Source: Granulicella sp. L46 (GTDB taxonomy: Bacteria > Acidobacteriota > Terriglobia > Terriglobales > Acidobacteriaceae). From it: a DNA stretch of 64,000 bases. Positions 8,639 through 17,228 of this stretch are shown here, piece after piece. Made by a program: the position numbers and the translations under genes. Position 1 is the stretch's first letter; each line of letters opens with the position of its first letter. The stretch lies in NCBI RefSeq assembly GCF_009765785.1, contig NZ_LMUT01000007.1:1-64000 (forward strand), written 5' to 3'. The notes under the pieces were generated by a model that made no database searches, was not told where the DNA came from, and saw only the letters and a list, made by a program, of their open reading frames with translations.

Positions 8639-9391
8639 TTACTGTCGACCCAGGGATTGAGAGAGGATGAGAAGGTTCGAAGGCTCGAGGCGGATAAGTC
8701 CGGCTCGCGGGGACTCGATATCCGCGATGAGCAGGAAGGATATGGCGACGAAGAGCGGAAGAATGAACGATAGCAGCCTTTCTTGTGATGGCCTGCGGGA
8801 GGTATAGCCGATCATCAGGTCGCAGCCGATGCCGATGGCTAGCAACAGCATCCAGGCTGTGGCGGGGATGTGGTCGTCCCAGGCAAATTGGGTATAGCCC
8901 TGCGAGTTCAGGACGTCGTTCATACCGGAGGCGGCGAGGGCGGCGACCGGCGTGGGATTAGCGAGGGCGGGTGTTTGAACTGCGGACCAGAGAGCGGTCT
9001 GAAGTTTCTCGGTATCCGCGTTGATTTGTGGCAGCTTGCGCTCATCCGTGGCGCGGTAGAAGACGATGCGTTGATCGAGATAACTGCGAAGCAGTTGATG
9101 CACACGGTCCGCATCGGCCGGTGCCAGCAGATCGGCTCGCAGGTACTCCGTGCCGATTGCGTTCGCCTCCGCCTCTTCAAAATTCTTGCGTTGATCGAAG
9201 CGAGTCACGGCCATGGAGAATGTGAATCCGATCATGAGCCCGAGTAAGGTAAGCGCGGCCGTGAGAATCACATCGAAGTCCTTGCGCATGTCGTCGGCCG
9301 GCGGACGGCGTTTGCGAATGGCCGCGCCGATTCTCTCTGAGATCCAGAGAACAATAAGGGAGACGAAGAAGAAGAGAACTGGAGAAGCCAT
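8639..9391 (-). CDS. DUF4239-like (bestrophin-like) membrane protein
   Basis: 250-residue inner-membrane protein with two helices near the N-terminus (about 4-20 and 42-62), a soluble middle part, and two more near the C-terminus (about 183-198 and 208-226). The layout and the segment GFTFSMAVTRFDQRKNFEEAEANAIGT, with its RF..R..... EA.AI pattern, match the DUF4239 family, which is compared with bestrophin anion channels. Function is unproven. It has no close operon partner: gaps of about 190 and 216 bases separate it from its neighbours. Confidence 0.72.
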   Translation of the reverse strand: MASPVLFFFVSLIVLWISERIGAAIRKRRPPADDMRKDFDVILTAALTLLGLMIGFTFSMAVTRFDQRKNFEEAEANAIGTEYLRADLLAPADADRVHQLLRSYLDQRIVFYRATDERKLPQINADTEKLQTALWSAVQTPALANPTPVAALAASGMNDVLNSQGYTQFAWDDHIPATAWMLLLAIGIGCDLMIGYTSRRPSQERLLSFILPLFVAISFLLIADIESPRAGLIRLEPSNLLILSQSLGRQ

Positions 9392-9607
9392 CGCTCGAGA
9401 TGTCCTTTTTGGCGCTGTAGCGCTTGATCTACGCTGCTGTAACCGGGCTGGCCTCGGTTGCGGTAGTCGGAGTCGCTGGGTACGGCAGGCTTCGACAATG
9501 CGACGCTGTGGTGCATGACCGATGAAGAAGAAAGCATAACAGGTGATGAAATCCAGAAAGGCTCCCGCGGGAGGCAGGGGAGCTCGCCAGGCGGGTTTGA
9601 AGGAGGA

Positions 9608-11131
9608 CTAGTGCAGCTCGGCAGTGCGGAGAAAGTCGAAACTGCCACCGGGGTCGAGCGTGAGGTTCGTCAGGCGCGCAGAGTGGATGACGATGTTGTC
9701 TGGATACCAGAGAGGGATGGTGGGAAGATCTGTGGCGAGGATCTGCTGGATTTGAAGATAGTCCTGGCGGCGCGTGGCTTCGTCGGTGCTTGAGGTGGCG
9801 GCTTGCAACAGCGCATCAACGCGGGGGTTTGCATAGTGGCCGCGGTTGGCGCCCTTGGGCGGAAACATCTCGCTGGAGTAGCTGTAGTGGAAGATGTCGG
9901 GGTCTTCGTTGGAGCCGATCCAGCGCAGCAGATACATCTGGAACGCGCCCTTGGTGATGTCGGAGTAGAAGGTGCCGAACTCTGTCGAGCGCAACGAGAG
10001 GTCGATGCCGACGTCGCGAAGCTCGGCCTGCATGGCCTGGGCTTCGAGCCGCGTGGTCTCGTCGGTGGAGGTCTTCATGGTGAGGTGAAGGCGGATGCCG
10101 CGGCTGTCGGCGGCGTTGAGTAGCTGGATCGCGCGCGTCGGGTCGTGCGGGTATTGCGCGAGATCTGCGTCGGGCGCGGCAGCCCAGTGGCCGGGCGGGA
10201 GCAGCGTGTCGGCGAGATGGGCGTGGCTGCGCCAAAGAGCTGCGATGAGCGCGGGACGGTCGATGGCGAACGCGATGGCCTGGCGAATGCGCGGGTCGCG
10301 TAGTGCGGGGTCCTGCACGTTGAAGTTGAGGTAGTCGACGCGCGCGCCTGGACCGGTGGAGACGCGGAGGTTGGGTGAATCGCTGAGGGCGTGCACCATG
10401 TCCATGGTGAGGACGTTGCTCTCGACATCGGCCGAACCTTTCTTCATCTCGAGCGCGGCGGTGATCGTATCGGGGACGACCTGGAAGCGAACGTGCTCGA
10501 TGGTAGGGCTGGGCGGGCCGGCCCAGTAGGTTGGATTGCGGTCGAGAAGGACTTCTTTGTCCTGCACCTGCGAGACGAAGCGGAAGGGGCCGGAGCCGAT
10601 GGGATGAAGACCTTCGTCGCGCGCGGCGCCGGCCTCGACGACGCCGAAGAGGCCATCGCTGAGGTTGAAGAGGAGGCTGGGCTGCGGCGTGCTGGTGTGC
10701 ACGATGACGGTGAGTGGGTCAGGCGTCTCGACCGCGGTGATGGATTTGAATGCACCACCCTTGGCTGTGATGATCGCTCCGTTGGTCATGCTGCGAATGG
10801 ACCATGCGACGTCGGTTGCGGTGAGTGGATGGCCGTCGTGGAAGTGCACGCCCGCGCGCAGATGGAAGACCCAGGTGAGTGGGTCGGGGCGGTCCCATGA
10901 GGAGGCTAGCCAGGGCTGTAGGTTGAAGTGTGCATCTTTGCGGACGAGGGGATCAAAGATGAGGCTTCCGATGCGTTCGGATTGCGAGTCGGTGCCCTGG
11001 CGGACGTCCAGGTTGTTCGGCGAGGACTCGATGAGGAAGGTAAGGGTGTGCGGGTCCTTCGCGGACGACGAACACGCGACGAGCGCCAGGCAAAAAAGTG
11101 TTGCGAGCAAGGGGCGGGTGCGGGAGGTCAT
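9608..11131 (-). CDS. ABC transporter substrate-binding lipoprotein (peptide/nickel type)
   Basis: 507-residue extracytoplasmic solute-binding protein of the SBP_bac_5 (DppA/OppA/NikA) family, which captures oligopeptides or related ligands for an ABC importer. The start at 11131 overlaps the upstream stop codon by 4 bases and gives a lipoprotein signal with lipobox LVAC. Family marks include LTFLIESSPNNLDVRQGTDSQ-like N-terminal beta strands, LTWVFHLRAGVHFHDG, AIAFAIDR and the C-terminal DLPTIPLWYPDNI. No permease or ATPase genes lie in the window, so it is an orphan binding component. It is the last gene of the mutS-anmK run. Confidence 0.9.
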   Translation of the reverse strand: MTSRTRPLLATLFCLALVACSSSAKDPHTLTFLIESSPNNLDVRQGTDSQSERIGSLIFDPLVRKDAHFNLQPWLASSWDRPDPLTWVFHLRAGVHFHDGHPLTATDVAWSIRSMTNGAIITAKGGAFKSITAVETPDPLTVIVHTSTPQPSLLFNLSDGLFGVVEAGAARDEGLHPIGSGPFRFVSQVQDKEVLLDRNPTYWAGPPSPTIEHVRFQVVPDTITAALEMKKGSADVESNVLTMDMVHALSDSPNLRVSTGPGARVDYLNFNVQDPALRDPRIRQAIAFAIDRPALIAALWRSHAHLADTLLPPGHWAAAPDADLAQYPHDPTRAIQLLNAADSRGIRLHLTMKTSTDETTRLEAQAMQAELRDVGIDLSLRSTEFGTFYSDITKGAFQMYLLRWIGSNEDPDIFHYSYSSEMFPPKGANRGHYANPRVDALLQAATSSTDEATRRQDYLQIQQILATDLPTIPLWYPDNIVIHSARLTNLTLDPGGSFDFLRTAELH

Positions 11132-11724
11132 GATCCGTTGGCCTTTCCCGTGATCGGGAGCTGGTGAAGGATTTTGACTGCGTCCGCGAGGCTGGCTTCC
11201 TTGCCCCAGGTAAGAATTAAATTCCACGGCCCGTCTGCCGAAACGCAGAATAGTTGGATCTCTTCAGGAGTCGGCGTGCGCGAGATGATGCAGTCGTAGT
11301 TGCTGTCGACGAATGGGTCTGCGGAGTAGGTCTCTACGGTGGTTTGTCGTGAAAGTCTTGATGCAAGCATGACGTCACGGAAGCGTTCGATTCGTTCGCG
11401 CCCGCTGTTCGGGGAAGACTTCCCTTGGTTAATCATGATTGACTCGTCAATCATCCCGAAGTTTCTGCTCGCGCGGCGGAGCAAGAGTTCGTGCTCTCCT
11501 CGAAGGGTGTCTTCCTGCCTCCAGGGAAAGGGAACCTTGATGAGGATTCCTTCATAGTTGGCCACGCCGTGGTGTTGCGCATACCAGATCCAGTCGCTGG
11601 CGCGGTCGCCCACGGTTACCCATAGAAATAGAGGCGCGATGATCGCGAGGGTGACGTAAACAAAAGGGCGGAGCGGAATCGGTTTGTTCCAGATCGTCTT
11701 TTTATCGTCGACCGTGACAGTCAT
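11128..11724 (-). CDS. Single-pass membrane protein, unknown function
   Basis: 198-residue protein with one clear hydrophobic helix at about 20-38 (FVYVTLAIIAPLFLWVTVG) after a short positive N-terminus. The rest is predicted outside the cytoplasm. I recognise no family. It starts 9 bases after anmK ends and its stop overlaps the start of the binding-protein gene by 4 bases, so it is almost certainly co-transcribed with both. Two cysteines (YDCIISR, LFCVSADG) could pair outside the membrane. Confidence 0.7.
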   Translation of the reverse strand: MTVTVDDKKTIWNKPIPLRPFVYVTLAIIAPLFLWVTVGDRASDWIWYAQHHGVANYEGILIKVPFPWRQEDTLRGEHELLLRRASRNFGMIDESIMINQGKSSPNSGRERIERFRDVMLASRLSRQTTVETYSADPFVDSNYDCIISRTPTPEEIQLFCVSADGPWNLILTWGKEASLADAVKILHQLPITGKANGS

Positions 11725-11733
11725 ACGCGATCC

Positions 11734-12933
11734 TCAAGAGGCATAGGTTATCTTCCCGAGAACTGCGGGGTGAGCGGCGCCGGTGGCGCTGGGGATGTTG
11801 CCGGGGAGGTGGTGCCAGGTGAGCCAGCCTAGTAGCGCGAAGGCGGCGGCCTCCTTGGCTTCGACGGGGAGGCCTGCGTTGGCGGTTGTGGAGACCTTGA
11901 CGCCGAGTTGTGCGAAGCCTTCGGTGAGCATGCGCATGAGGGTGAGGTTCTTGGTGCCGCCGCCGGCTGCGATGAGTTCTGTGGCGCGGGCGAGGGGGGC
12001 GTGCTGCCCGAGGTGTGGCCAGCAGAAGCGGCGGTAGGCGTCGAGGATGGTGGAGGCGGTGAGCGCGGTGGCTGTGGCGATCACGTCCTGCTTCGGAGCT
12101 TGCTTGCAGAGGGCGAGGAGCTGGTGCGCGAAGGCGGGGCCGAACTCTTCGCGGCCGCAGGATTTCGGTACTGGGGCAGAGAAGTAAGGAGTGGTGAGGA
12201 GGCGGTGGAGAACGGGCTTGAGAACCTGGCCGCTGGCTGCGATTGCGCCGTCCTTGTCGAAGCGACGGTTGTAGAGCTGCTGCATGAGCAGGTCGATGAG
12301 GATGCTCGCAGGGCCGGTGTCAAAGGCGAGAACGTCAGCTGAGGTGCAGGCTGCCGGGAGCACAGTGACGTTGGCGATGCCGCCGAGGTTGAGCAGCACG
12401 CGGTTTTTCGTGGCGTGGCGGAAGAGGCAGAAGTCGAGCATGGAGACCAGCGGCGCGCCCTGGCCTCCGGCAGCGAGGTCGGCGGGGCGGAAGTCGTTGA
12501 CGACCGGGATGCGCAGTCGCTCGGCGAGTACCGCGGCTTCTCCGATTTGCGAGGTGCAGCGGATGGGCACGCCGAGAAACTTTGCGGCGGTGGCTTGGTG
12601 GTAGATCGTCTGGCCATGCATGGCGGCGAGTTGCGGCTTGAGGTTGAGCTCGCGGGAGGTGGTGGCGATGCAGTCGGCGTAGAGTTCGCCGAGCCGCCAG
12701 GAGAGTTGGCTGAGTTCTGCTGCCGTGGTGTTATTGCCGGCGGCGATGGAGAGGATCATTGCGCGCAATTTCTTGTCGTAGGCGAACGATCGGTGGCCAA
12801 GAAATTTGAGGCGCGGCGCTGTCTCGGTGCGGAGTGCCGGTGAGATGCGACAGAGAGCTACGTCGACGCCGTCGGCAGAGGTGCCGGACATGACGCCGGC
12901 TATGAGAAGCGGCTTGGGTTGCGGTGGCTTCAT
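11734..12933 (-). CDS. anmK: Anhydro-N-acetylmuramic acid kinase
   Basis: 399-residue AnmK, which opens and phosphorylates 1,6-anhydro-MurNAc to MurNAc-6-phosphate in cell-wall recycling. The ATP-binding motif GVMSGTSADGVDVAL lies at residues 13-27. Also present are MHGQTIYH, NDFRPADLAAGGQGAPL, LNLGGIANVT, DTGPASILID and the C-terminal IAAGGGTKNLTLM and PVEAKEAAAFALL. The length is slightly above the usual 370. Its start overlaps the end of mutS by 4 bases (ATGA), implying coupled translation. Confidence 0.96.
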   Translation of the reverse strand: MKPPQPKPLLIAGVMSGTSADGVDVALCRISPALRTETAPRLKFLGHRSFAYDKKLRAMILSIAAGNNTTAAELSQLSWRLGELYADCIATTSRELNLKPQLAAMHGQTIYHQATAAKFLGVPIRCTSQIGEAAVLAERLRIPVVNDFRPADLAAGGQGAPLVSMLDFCLFRHATKNRVLLNLGGIANVTVLPAACTSADVLAFDTGPASILIDLLMQQLYNRRFDKDGAIAASGQVLKPVLHRLLTTPYFSAPVPKSCGREEFGPAFAHQLLALCKQAPKQDVIATATALTASTILDAYRRFCWPHLGQHAPLARATELIAAGGGTKNLTLMRMLTEGFAQLGVKVSTTANAGLPVEAKEAAAFALLGWLTWHHLPGNIPSATGAAHPAVLGKITYAS

Positions 12934-15674
12934 GCGTCCCCTTTGAGCTCGCGCTGTAGTTCGGCCAGAAGCTGCAGAGCTTCGCGCGGGGTAAGACCGT
13001 CGATGTCTACCTGCTCGATGCGGTCGACGATGAGTTGCGAGAGCGGCGTGAACATGGTCATTTGGATTTTCGCTTCGCGGGAAGGCGCGGCCTCGCGGAC
13101 CTGCTGGGTTTCGGCGCGCTCGTGGACCTTGAGGACCTCACGAGCGCGGCTGATGACGGCGTTGGGAAGGCCGGCAAGTCGCGCGACCTCGATGCCGTAA
13201 CTCTTGTTCGCCGCGCCGGGTTCGACGGTGTGGAGGAAGACGATGCCGCCGGAGTTTTCGCGCACCGTGACACGCACGTTGCGCAGGTGGGCAAGGCGGT
13301 CAGCGAGCAGCGTGAGCTCGTGGTAGTGCGTGGCGAAGAGGGTACGGCAGCCGATGGTGTCGTGCAGGTGCTCGACCGTTGCCCAGGCGAGCGAGAGGCC
13401 GTCGTAGGTGGCCGTGCCGCGGCCCATCTCGTCGAGAAGAACCAGCGAGCGCGAGGTTGCGGTGTTGAGAATCGCGGCGGTCTCGGTCATCTCGACCATG
13501 AAGGTAGACCGGCCGCGCGCGACGTTATCCGCTGCTCCGATGCGGGTGTAGATGCGGTCGACGAGGCCGAGGCGCATGCTCTCTGCCGGAACGAAGCAGC
13601 CGCTCTGCGCCATGATGACCAGCAGTGCAGCCTGGCGAAGATAGGTGCTCTTGCCGCCCATGTTGGGGCCGGTGATGAGCAGCAACGAGGCTTCGGCTGC
13701 GGCGGTATCGCCGGCGCAGAGGTGAAGGGAATTGGGGATGAAGCGGCCGGCGCCCTGGTCCTCGAAGCGGCGCTCGATTACGGGGTGGCGGCCGTTGTGA
13801 AACTCGAGCAGCCCGCTATTGTCGACCTGCGGGCGCACCCAGCCGCGCAGAGCTGCGAGATGAGCGAAGGAGGCGAGCAGATCGATGCGCGCGATCACGC
13901 GGGACGTCTCGCGGATACGTGTGGCGTTGGCGAGTAGCTGGCGGCGAAGTTCGGCGAAGATGCGGCGCTCTATCTCGCCGCAGCGCTCCTGCGCGGTGAG
14001 GATTTTTACTTCGAGATCTTTGAGTTCCGGGGTGGTGAAGCGCTCGGCGTTGACGAGAGTTTGCTTGCGTTCGTAATCCGCGGGGACGGACTTGGCGTTG
14101 GCCTTGGTGACCTCGAGGTAGTAGCCGAAGACAGAGTTGAAGCGGACCTTGAGCGAGCCGATGCCGGTGCGTTCGCGCTCGCGCTCTTCGATGGAGGCGA
14201 TGCGCTGGCGGCCTGTAGACGAGAGGTTGCGCACAGCGTCGAGATCCTCGTCGACGCCTTCGCGAATGGCGCCGCCGTCGGAGAGTGCGACGGGAGGTTC
14301 GTCGACCAGGGTGCGTGCGATCAACTCGTTGAGATCGTCGAGCGTGTCGAGGCTGGTGGCGAGTTCGGCCCAGCGGCTGTTGGGATTCGCGGCGACAAAT
14401 TCGGAGACCGCAACGCGCAGGCCGGGAAGGCGCGCGAGCGTTTTGCCCAGGGCGACGACTTCGCGCGGCCCGGCGGTTTCGAGGGAGACGCGGCCGAGCA
14501 GGCGCTCGAGGTCGAGGATGCCGTCCATGGCGCGGCGCAGGGCCTCGCGGCGGCGCAGGTCAGAGACGGCTTCGGCTACCGCGTCCAGACGGCTATTGAT
14601 GGCGTCGACCGACTGCATAGGGCGCAGCAGTTGTGCTCGCAGAAGGCGCTTGCCCATGGGCGTGCAGCAGGCGTCGAGGGTCCAGAAGAGGGTGGTCTGC
14701 GGGCCTTCGCTGGAGAAGAGCGGCTCGACCAGCTCGAGGTTGCGCACGCTTACGGCGTCGAGCTCGAGCGCGTCGTTACGCTCGTAGTAGCGCAGGGTGT
14801 CGAGATGCGCGAGCGCGCCCTGCTTCGTGGCGCGAAGGTAGTGCACGATGGCGCCGGCGGCAACGGCTGCGGCATGGTGTTGGCCGAGGCCCATGCCGTC
14901 CAGCGAGTGCACGCGCAGCTGCTGGCGGAGGAGGGGAAGGGCGTAGTCCTCGGTGAAGGCCCAGTCTTCGACCTCGGTACGGGCTCCGGAGATGTCGAGT
15001 TGCGCGGGCTGCTCAGCGGCGGCTTCTTTCGGCGCGGCGGGATCGTGCAGGACGCCCTGGCGAACGCTCTGCGACGTGCTGCCGAAGCCAGCGCTGCCGC
15101 GCGCGTAGATCACTTCGGCGGGACGCATGCGCGCGAGCTCGTCTAGAGCCAGCGCCCAGGCCGAGGGACCCGAGAACTCGGTGGCGCGGAAGTCGCCGGT
15201 GGAGAGATCGAGCGCGGCAACACCTACAGCCGCGGCAGGCCCGTTGCCGGAAGCAGAGATGCTGGCAAGCCACTGGCTCTCGCTCGCGTCGAGTGCTGCG
15301 TCGACCGCGGTGCCGGGGGTGAGAACGCGCGTGACTTCGCGGCGAACGATGGTCTTCGCGGTCTTCGGATCTTCCATCTGCTCGCACAGGGCGACGCGAT
15401 AGCCCTTGCGCAGCAGCCGCTGCAGGTAGGTGCCGGCGGAGTGGTAGGGAACGCCGCACATGGGAACGGACTTGGTCTTGTCGCGCGAGGTGAGGGTGAG
15501 CTGCAGCTCGCGGGAGGCGATCAGCGCGTCCTCGTAGAAGAGCTCGTAGAAGTCGCCGAGACGGAAGAACAGCAGAGCGTCGGGATGCTCGTCCTTGGCG
15601 GCGCGATACTGCCGCATGACCGGGGTAAGGTCGCGCTCAGTGGCGGCTGCGGTAGTTTCGGTGGACAAGGTCAT
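12930..15674 (-). CDS. mutS: DNA mismatch repair protein MutS
   Basis: 914-residue MutS1, which recognises mismatches and slips and recruits MutL. The mismatch-contacting loop is in the N-terminal domain (FFRLGDFYELFYEDA, with F-x-E seen as FYELF). The connector, core and clamp domains follow. The ATPase has Walker A GPNMGGKST near residue 665, Walker B LVLLDEMGRGT and the switch FATHYHEL. It is longer than E. coli MutS by about 60 residues, mostly in variable linkers. It is the first gene of a run with anmK, a membrane protein and a binding protein. Confidence 0.98.
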   Translation of the reverse strand: MTLSTETTAAATERDLTPVMRQYRAAKDEHPDALLFFRLGDFYELFYEDALIASRELQLTLTSRDKTKSVPMCGVPYHSAGTYLQRLLRKGYRVALCEQMEDPKTAKTIVRREVTRVLTPGTAVDAALDASESQWLASISASGNGPAAAVGVAALDLSTGDFRATEFSGPSAWALALDELARMRPAEVIYARGSAGFGSTSQSVRQGVLHDPAAPKEAAAEQPAQLDISGARTEVEDWAFTEDYALPLLRQQLRVHSLDGMGLGQHHAAAVAAGAIVHYLRATKQGALAHLDTLRYYERNDALELDAVSVRNLELVEPLFSSEGPQTTLFWTLDACCTPMGKRLLRAQLLRPMQSVDAINSRLDAVAEAVSDLRRREALRRAMDGILDLERLLGRVSLETAGPREVVALGKTLARLPGLRVAVSEFVAANPNSRWAELATSLDTLDDLNELIARTLVDEPPVALSDGGAIREGVDEDLDAVRNLSSTGRQRIASIEERERERTGIGSLKVRFNSVFGYYLEVTKANAKSVPADYERKQTLVNAERFTTPELKDLEVKILTAQERCGEIERRIFAELRRQLLANATRIRETSRVIARIDLLASFAHLAALRGWVRPQVDNSGLLEFHNGRHPVIERRFEDQGAGRFIPNSLHLCAGDTAAAEASLLLITGPNMGGKSTYLRQAALLVIMAQSGCFVPAESMRLGLVDRIYTRIGAADNVARGRSTFMVEMTETAAILNTATSRSLVLLDEMGRGTATYDGLSLAWATVEHLHDTIGCRTLFATHYHELTLLADRLAHLRNVRVTVRENSGGIVFLHTVEPGAANKSYGIEVARLAGLPNAVISRAREVLKVHERAETQQVREAAPSREAKIQMTMFTPLSQLIVDRIEQVDIDGLTPREALQLLAELQRELKGDA

Positions 15675-15780
15675 GCACTCGTATCTGAACGCCCAGAATA
15701 TCGCACGCGCCTGTAGTCATATCGCAGACGCCTGTGCCACCCGCTTGGCGAAACCCTGCGCGTGCCCCTAGACTGGCAGG

Positions 15781-16035
15781 ATGATCGAGATTCCGATGTC
15801 TGAGACGCAGTTCGCTGCGGCCACCGAACGTCTGCGTGCAAACGGTATCGAGCTGGCTGGAACCACGGGGACCCTGAGCAAAGACGGCGTGACAGCGAAG
15901 TATGTCTACGGGGAGGGCAAACTGGCGGTCGAGATCGTGGATCGGCCGTTTATGCTGCCCATTTCGCTGATTGAGGGGAAACTTCAGTCGTATCTCGAGC
16001 AATCCATAGCGTACGACTCAAGTAAAGCGCGCTAA
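15781..16035 (+). CDS. Small conserved-looking protein, unknown function
   Basis: 84-residue cytoplasmic protein with no signal peptide or membrane segment. The predicted pattern is alternating helix and strand, with TLSKDGVTAKYVYGEGKLAVEIVD in the middle and the helix ISLIEGKLQSYLEQS at the end. Codon use is like that of neighbouring genes and it begins 106 bases from the divergent mutS. A GGCAGG ribosome site precedes the ATG. I do not recognise a family. Confidence 0.6.
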   Translation: MIEIPMSETQFAAATERLRANGIELAGTTGTLSKDGVTAKYVYGEGKLAVEIVDRPFMLPISLIEGKLQSYLEQSIAYDSSKAR

Positions 16036-16118
16036 ATGTGAAGTTTGCCTTGCCCATTCACGTACGCCGGATGTAGGATTCTATTTTTCCTGCTGTTGTG
16101 TGGCGTACGAAAGGTACG

Positions 16119-16313
16119 ATGATGCACAATTCTGGGAATACGTTTTCTTTTGATCCCGTTGGTTTGAATGTGCGGCGCTCGCGCAAGAGTGGTCGTGCGC
16201 CGGTGAGTCTCCGCAAGATCCTTCGCGTGGTGATCGTTCTAGCCGCTTCAACCCTTTGTTGGGCAGCAATCGGCTGGTTTACGTTCCAGATATATCGGCT
16301 GGCTGCGCACTGA
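16119..16313 (+). CDS. Small single-pass membrane protein
   Basis: 64-residue product with a basic N-terminal half (NVRRSRKSGRAPVSLRK) and one hydrophobic helix near the C-terminus (VVIVLAASTLCWAAIGWFTFQI), so probably N-in/C-out in the inner membrane. Tandem ATG codons at 16119 and 16122 follow an AAAGG ribosome site; the GTG at 16098 has none. It lies 99 bases before the hemX-like gene and on the same strand. The function is unknown and the call rests on one frame with a sensible start. Confidence 0.5.
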   Translation: MMHNSGNTFSFDPVGLNVRRSRKSGRAPVSLRKILRVVIVLAASTLCWAAIGWFTFQIYRLAAH

Positions 16314-16412
16314 GGCGGTTGCGATCTCCGGTCTGTGAGCGTGGTCACAAATCGACCGAGCAATGCAGATATACTGGATTTTCGTGCATAATCTGCGCGC
16401 GAAGCTGAACGT

Positions 16413-17228
16413 ATGACCCTGCTCTGGCTCCGACTTGCGGTGATTCTCTACGGCGTTGCCGCCCTCGCGGTACTGCCCGCCGCGCTCTATAACCGCCCGC
16501 GCTGGCGCCATATCGCGGTGCCGGCGGCGTTCCTGGGGGCGTTTTTCCACTTTGTCTCCATTGCTGAGACCCTGTACGCGGCGCATCGCGCCTTACCCGT
16601 AGACACCCACGAGACGCTGTCTATGCTGGGCCTCCTGCTGGTGGTGGGGTTCCTGATCCTGGCAGCGCGCTACCGGACCGTGTCTTTCGGGATTTTTCTG
16701 CTGCCGATCGCGGTGCTGCTGGCGATTGTTCCGGCGTTCCATCCTGGCCATGAGCAAATCGCCTACCCGCTGGTGCGGACGGGCTGGATTCTGCTGCACA
16801 TTGCGCTGTTGCTGGCGGCCTATGCGGCGATGTTTCTGTCGCTGATCGCGAGCATGCTCTACCTGATCCAGGAACGACGGCTGAAGGAGAAGCGAACGGA
16901 GTCGCAGCGCGGATGGCTGCCGCCGCTCGAGACCCTGGACCAGATCGGCTTGAATTCGCTGCGCTTTGGCCTCCCCTGCATGACGGCGGGGTTGCTGATT
17001 GGGTCGGTGCTTGCGATCCAATCCATTGGGCCTGCCTTCTTCGCGGACCCCAAGGTGCTGCTCTCGATTGCGATGTGGATTGCCTACATCCTGATGATCT
17101 ATATCCGCAGCAACAGCGGATTGCGCGGACGGCGCGCGGTGTATTTGTCATGCTTCGTGTTTCTCGTGATGGTCGGGGTATGGGCAGCGAACTCGCTGTC
17201 GGCCGTGCATAGGTTCAAGACGCCATGA
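16413..17228 (+). CDS. Cytochrome c assembly (CcsA/HemX-like) membrane protein
   Basis: 271-residue protein with about eight membrane helices, of the CcsA/CcmC/HemX type. The region HPGHEQIAYPLVRTGWILLHIALLLAAYAAM resembles the family core, with conserved histidines near helix ends, although the full WWD motif of haem exporters is not evident. Genes of this type lie upstream of hemA in many bacteria and are called hemX; in Bacillus HemX lowers HemA level. The stop overlaps the hemA start by 4 bases, so the two are translationally coupled. A role in limiting HemA is likely by analogy. Confidence 0.86.
   Translation: MTLLWLRLAVILYGVAALAVLPAALYNRPRWRHIAVPAAFLGAFFHFVSIAETLYAAHRALPVDTHETLSMLGLLLVVGFLILAARYRTVSFGIFLLPIAVLLAIVPAFHPGHEQIAYPLVRTGWILLHIALLLAAYAAMFLSLIASMLYLIQERRLKEKRTESQRGWLPPLETLDQIGLNSLRFGLPCMTAGLLIGSVLAIQSIGPAFFADPKVLLSIAMWIAYILMIYIRSNSGLRGRRAVYLSCFVFLVMVGVWAANSLSAVHRFKTP

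Noticed and set aside
9268-9648. 126-codon minus-strand frame spanning the gap between the DUF4239-like and binding-protein genes
   Set aside because: It overlaps both neighbours, has Ser/Pro-rich composition without features and no good ribosome site.
14061-15146. 361-codon plus-strand frame inside mutS
   Set aside because: MutS motifs are complete on the minus strand, and this frame is a compositional shadow.
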